Positions 6,327 through 7,183 of a DNA stretch of 7,183 nucleotides are shown here, piece after piece (the first letter of the stretch is position 1; each line of letters begins with the position of its first letter). Below the pieces are notes generated by a model that saw only the letters and a program-made list of their open reading frames with translations, made no database searches and was not told where the DNA came from. The translations under genes were made by a program, and so were the position numbers. This DNA comes from an uncultured Clostridia bacterium (GTDB lineage: Bacteria > Bacillota > Clostridia > Oscillospirales > JAAYOS01). The DNA lies in NCBI GenBank assembly GCA_944386395.1, contig CALXAZ010000107.1, forward strand, positions 1 through 7,183. Direction: 5' to 3'.

Positions 6327-6954
6327 CCTTTTTGTCGTTTATCATATAGCATAGGGTCATCAGACTGTCTTCAAAGTGTACGTTTTCAACATTTATGCCG
6401 GTGCTTGCAGGACGTATTTCGTGGCGGGCAAAGTTCCATATGCCCTTCACCCCGAGCTTTTCCAGCCGTGCAGCCATCTCCAGGGCAACCTCAGAGGGCA
6501 GAGTAAACACAGCAATTTCTGGATGATGCTCCTCGACAAAGGAGTCGAGACTGTCAATGTTGAGTATTGGGACACCGTTTATCTCGGTACCAACCACCGC
6601 AGGGTCGAGATCGAATGCGGCAATAAGTTCAAAGCCGCAGCGGGAAAACTTAAAGTTGTTTATAAGAGCTCTACCCAGATTTCCAGCCCCTAGCAATATC
6701 GCCTTACAGGAACGGTTAAGACCAAGTATCTCGCCTATTTCAGCGCGAAGGTTATCTACATTATAGCCGTATCCCTGCTGACCAAAGCCACCGAAGCAGT
6801 TGAGGTCCTGTCGTATTTTCGAAGCAGTAAAGCCCATTCTCTGAGCAAGAAGGTGAGATGAAATGCGCGTTACACCGCTCTGGTGCAGCTCGTCAAGATA
6901 TCTATAATATTTAGGCAAGCGGCGTATGACCGCAGAAGATATTTTTCTTACCAT
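6319..6954 (-). CDS. rex: redox-sensing transcriptional repressor Rex
   Basis: Dimeric DNA-binding repressor that senses the NADH/NAD+ ratio. NAD+ favours binding and NADH releases it, so fermentation and respiration genes are switched on when NADH builds up. The 211 residues fit the family. The N-terminal winged helix (about 1-80) starts SSAVIRRLPKYYRYLDEL and has the recognition helix ASKIRQDLNCFGGFG, followed by QQGYGYNV. The Rossmann domain has GAGNLGRAL (89-97) for the dinucleotide and FDLDP (114-118) at the end of the next strand. The C-terminal part has GIWNFARHEI and a final swapped-helix region, HFEDSLMTLCYMI. The frame can be extended to a TTG at 6972, but GGAGG lies between that TTG and the ATG at 6954, 9 bases before the latter, so the ATG is chosen. 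It has its own promoter with a Rex operator over the -35 box. Confidence 0.96.
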   Translation of the reverse strand: MVRKISSAVIRRLPKYYRYLDELHQSGVTRISSHLLAQRMGFTASKIRQDLNCFGGFGQQGYGYNVDNLRAEIGEILGLNRSCKAILLGAGNLGRALINNFKFSRCGFELIAAFDLDPAVVGTEINGVPILNIDSLDSFVEEHHPEIAVFTLPSEVALEMAARLEKLGVKGIWNFARHEIRPASTGINVENVHFEDSLMTLCYMINDKKEK

Positions 6955-6963
6955 ATTTAGAGA

Positions 6964-6968
6964 CCTCC
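6964..6968 (-). promoter_or_regulatory. rex ribosome binding site
   Basis: GGAGG on the - strand lies 9 bases upstream of the ATG at 6954 and downstream of the alternative TTG at 6972. It therefore decides in favour of the 211-residue protein over the 217-residue one. Confidence 0.85.
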
Positions 6969-7009
6969 GCAAACAGGATGCGCCCCCTACCGGGATTTAT
7001 GCTAACAAT

Positions 7010-7038
7010 ATAATATATCTTTTTTCTCCTATTGTCAA
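7010..7038 (-). promoter_or_regulatory. rex: sigma-A-type promoter of rex
   Basis: On the - strand TTGACA (7038-7033, perfect consensus) is followed after 17 bases by TATTAT (7015-7010, 5 of 6 to TATAAT). The predicted start near 7003 gives a leader of about 50 bases. The -35 box lies inside the predicted Rex operator. Confidence 0.82.
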
Positions 7039-7049
7039 ACATTTCACAT
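7032..7049. promoter_or_regulatory. predicted Rex operator (autoregulation)
   Basis: TTGTCAAACATTTCACAT matches the known Rex operator pattern TTGTGAA-N4-TTCACAA at 12 of the 14 fixed positions, with the correct 4-base spacing. It covers the rex -35 box, so bound Rex should block polymerase. Rex autoregulation is established in several Gram-positive bacteria; here it is predicted from sequence only. Confidence 0.75.
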
Positions 7050-7053
7050 AGAG

Positions 7054-7090
7054 AAAAGCCCCGGTAAATTGCCGGAGATTTTGTCTTTTT
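7054..7090 (+). terminator. terminator-like hairpin in the rex upstream region
   Basis: CCGGTA (7061-7066) and TGCCGG (7070-7075) pair around AAT. After two mismatches, AAAA (7054-7057) also pairs with TTTT (7079-7082), and GTCTTTTT follows. Read on the + strand this looks like a weak intrinsic terminator; read on the - strand the T tract is poorer. No gene in the window clearly uses it. It may end a short transcript or belong to a gene beyond the edge. Confidence 0.4.
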
Positions 7091-7112
7091 GCACTATGTG
7101 GTGCCTGGTAGC

Positions 7113-7141
7113 TGGACATGTGCTGACGCTGAGTTTATAAT
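7113..7141 (+). promoter_or_regulatory. divergent sigma-A-type promoter near the right edge
   Basis: TGGACA (7113-7118; 5 of 6) and a perfect TATAAT (7136-7141) are separated by exactly 17 bases. The predicted start near 7148 falls beside a 10-bp palindrome TAAAGCTTTA (7150-7159). AAAGGA (7170-7175) then resembles a ribosome binding site 5 bases before a TTG at 7181, the last codon visible. A + strand gene therefore probably starts at or just past the edge; nothing can be said of its product. Confidence 0.65.
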
Positions 7142-7183
7142 AATCTATATAAAGCTTTAGGATACATTTAAAGGATAAGTTTG

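Noticed and set aside
6955..6972. Longer rex protein starting at TTG 6972
   Set aside because: The only good ribosome binding site (GGAGG) lies downstream of that TTG and is well spaced for the ATG at 6954. The added residues are not typical of Rex.
7045..7183. Open frame of about 45 codons on the - strand entering from the right edge and ending in a TGA near the Rex operator
   Set aside because: The translation resembles no protein I know, and a + strand promoter with a perfect TATAAT runs through it. It could be the tail of a gene beyond the edge but cannot be supported.

Overview
The window is a piece of a bacterial chromosome carrying the downstream half of a division and cell wall (dcw) cluster, followed by a lipoprotein gene and the redox regulator gene rex. 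The gene set, strong GGAGG-type ribosome binding sites, sigma-A-like promoters, heavy use of ATA for Ile, the clostridial-style Rex (recognition helix IRQDLNCFGGFG) and murA sitting between murG and ftsQ all point to a Gram-positive anaerobe of Bacillota, class Clostridia, probably of the Oscillospirales/Ruminococcaceae type. Genus and species cannot be told from the window.

Layout. Positions 1-945 hold the 3' part of an ftsW/spoVE-type SEDS polymerase gene cut by the left edge. Then come murG (982-2112, GTG start), murA (2203-3459) and ftsQ/divIB (3488-4267), all on the + strand with gaps of 36, 90 and 28 bases, consistent with one operon. A 179-base gap (4268-4446) follows. It holds an inverted repeat, a near-consensus sigma-A promoter and a small leader hairpin, so ftsZ (4447-5520) probably has its own transcription start as well as read-through. 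A long two-part hairpin after ftsZ (5542-5585) looks like the end of the division operon. A small, very acidic lipoprotein gene (5620-6285) comes next. It converges on rex (6319-6954, - strand), and the two share a perfect 43-base palindromic terminator that reaches into both stop codons.

Right end. Positions 6955-7183 contain no complete gene but are rich in signals. There is a consensus rex promoter whose -35 box lies inside a strong match to a Rex operator (7032-7049), which predicts autoregulation. Next to it is a terminator-like hairpin (7054-7090). A divergent + strand promoter (7113-7141) is followed by a Shine-Dalgarno-like sequence, so another gene probably begins at or just past the right edge.

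How it works together. MurA makes the first committed peptidoglycan precursor, MurG finishes lipid II, the SEDS protein polymerises lipid II at the septum, FtsQ/DivIB belongs to the complex that controls septal synthesis, and FtsZ forms the ring that places it. No ftsA lies between ftsQ and ftsZ, and the FtsZ C-terminal tail lacks the usual IPxFL core, so the ring may be tied to the membrane in a non-textbook way. I see no mobile element, CRISPR array, RNA gene or obvious new multi-gene system. The most interesting points are regulatory architecture and the FtsZ tail.
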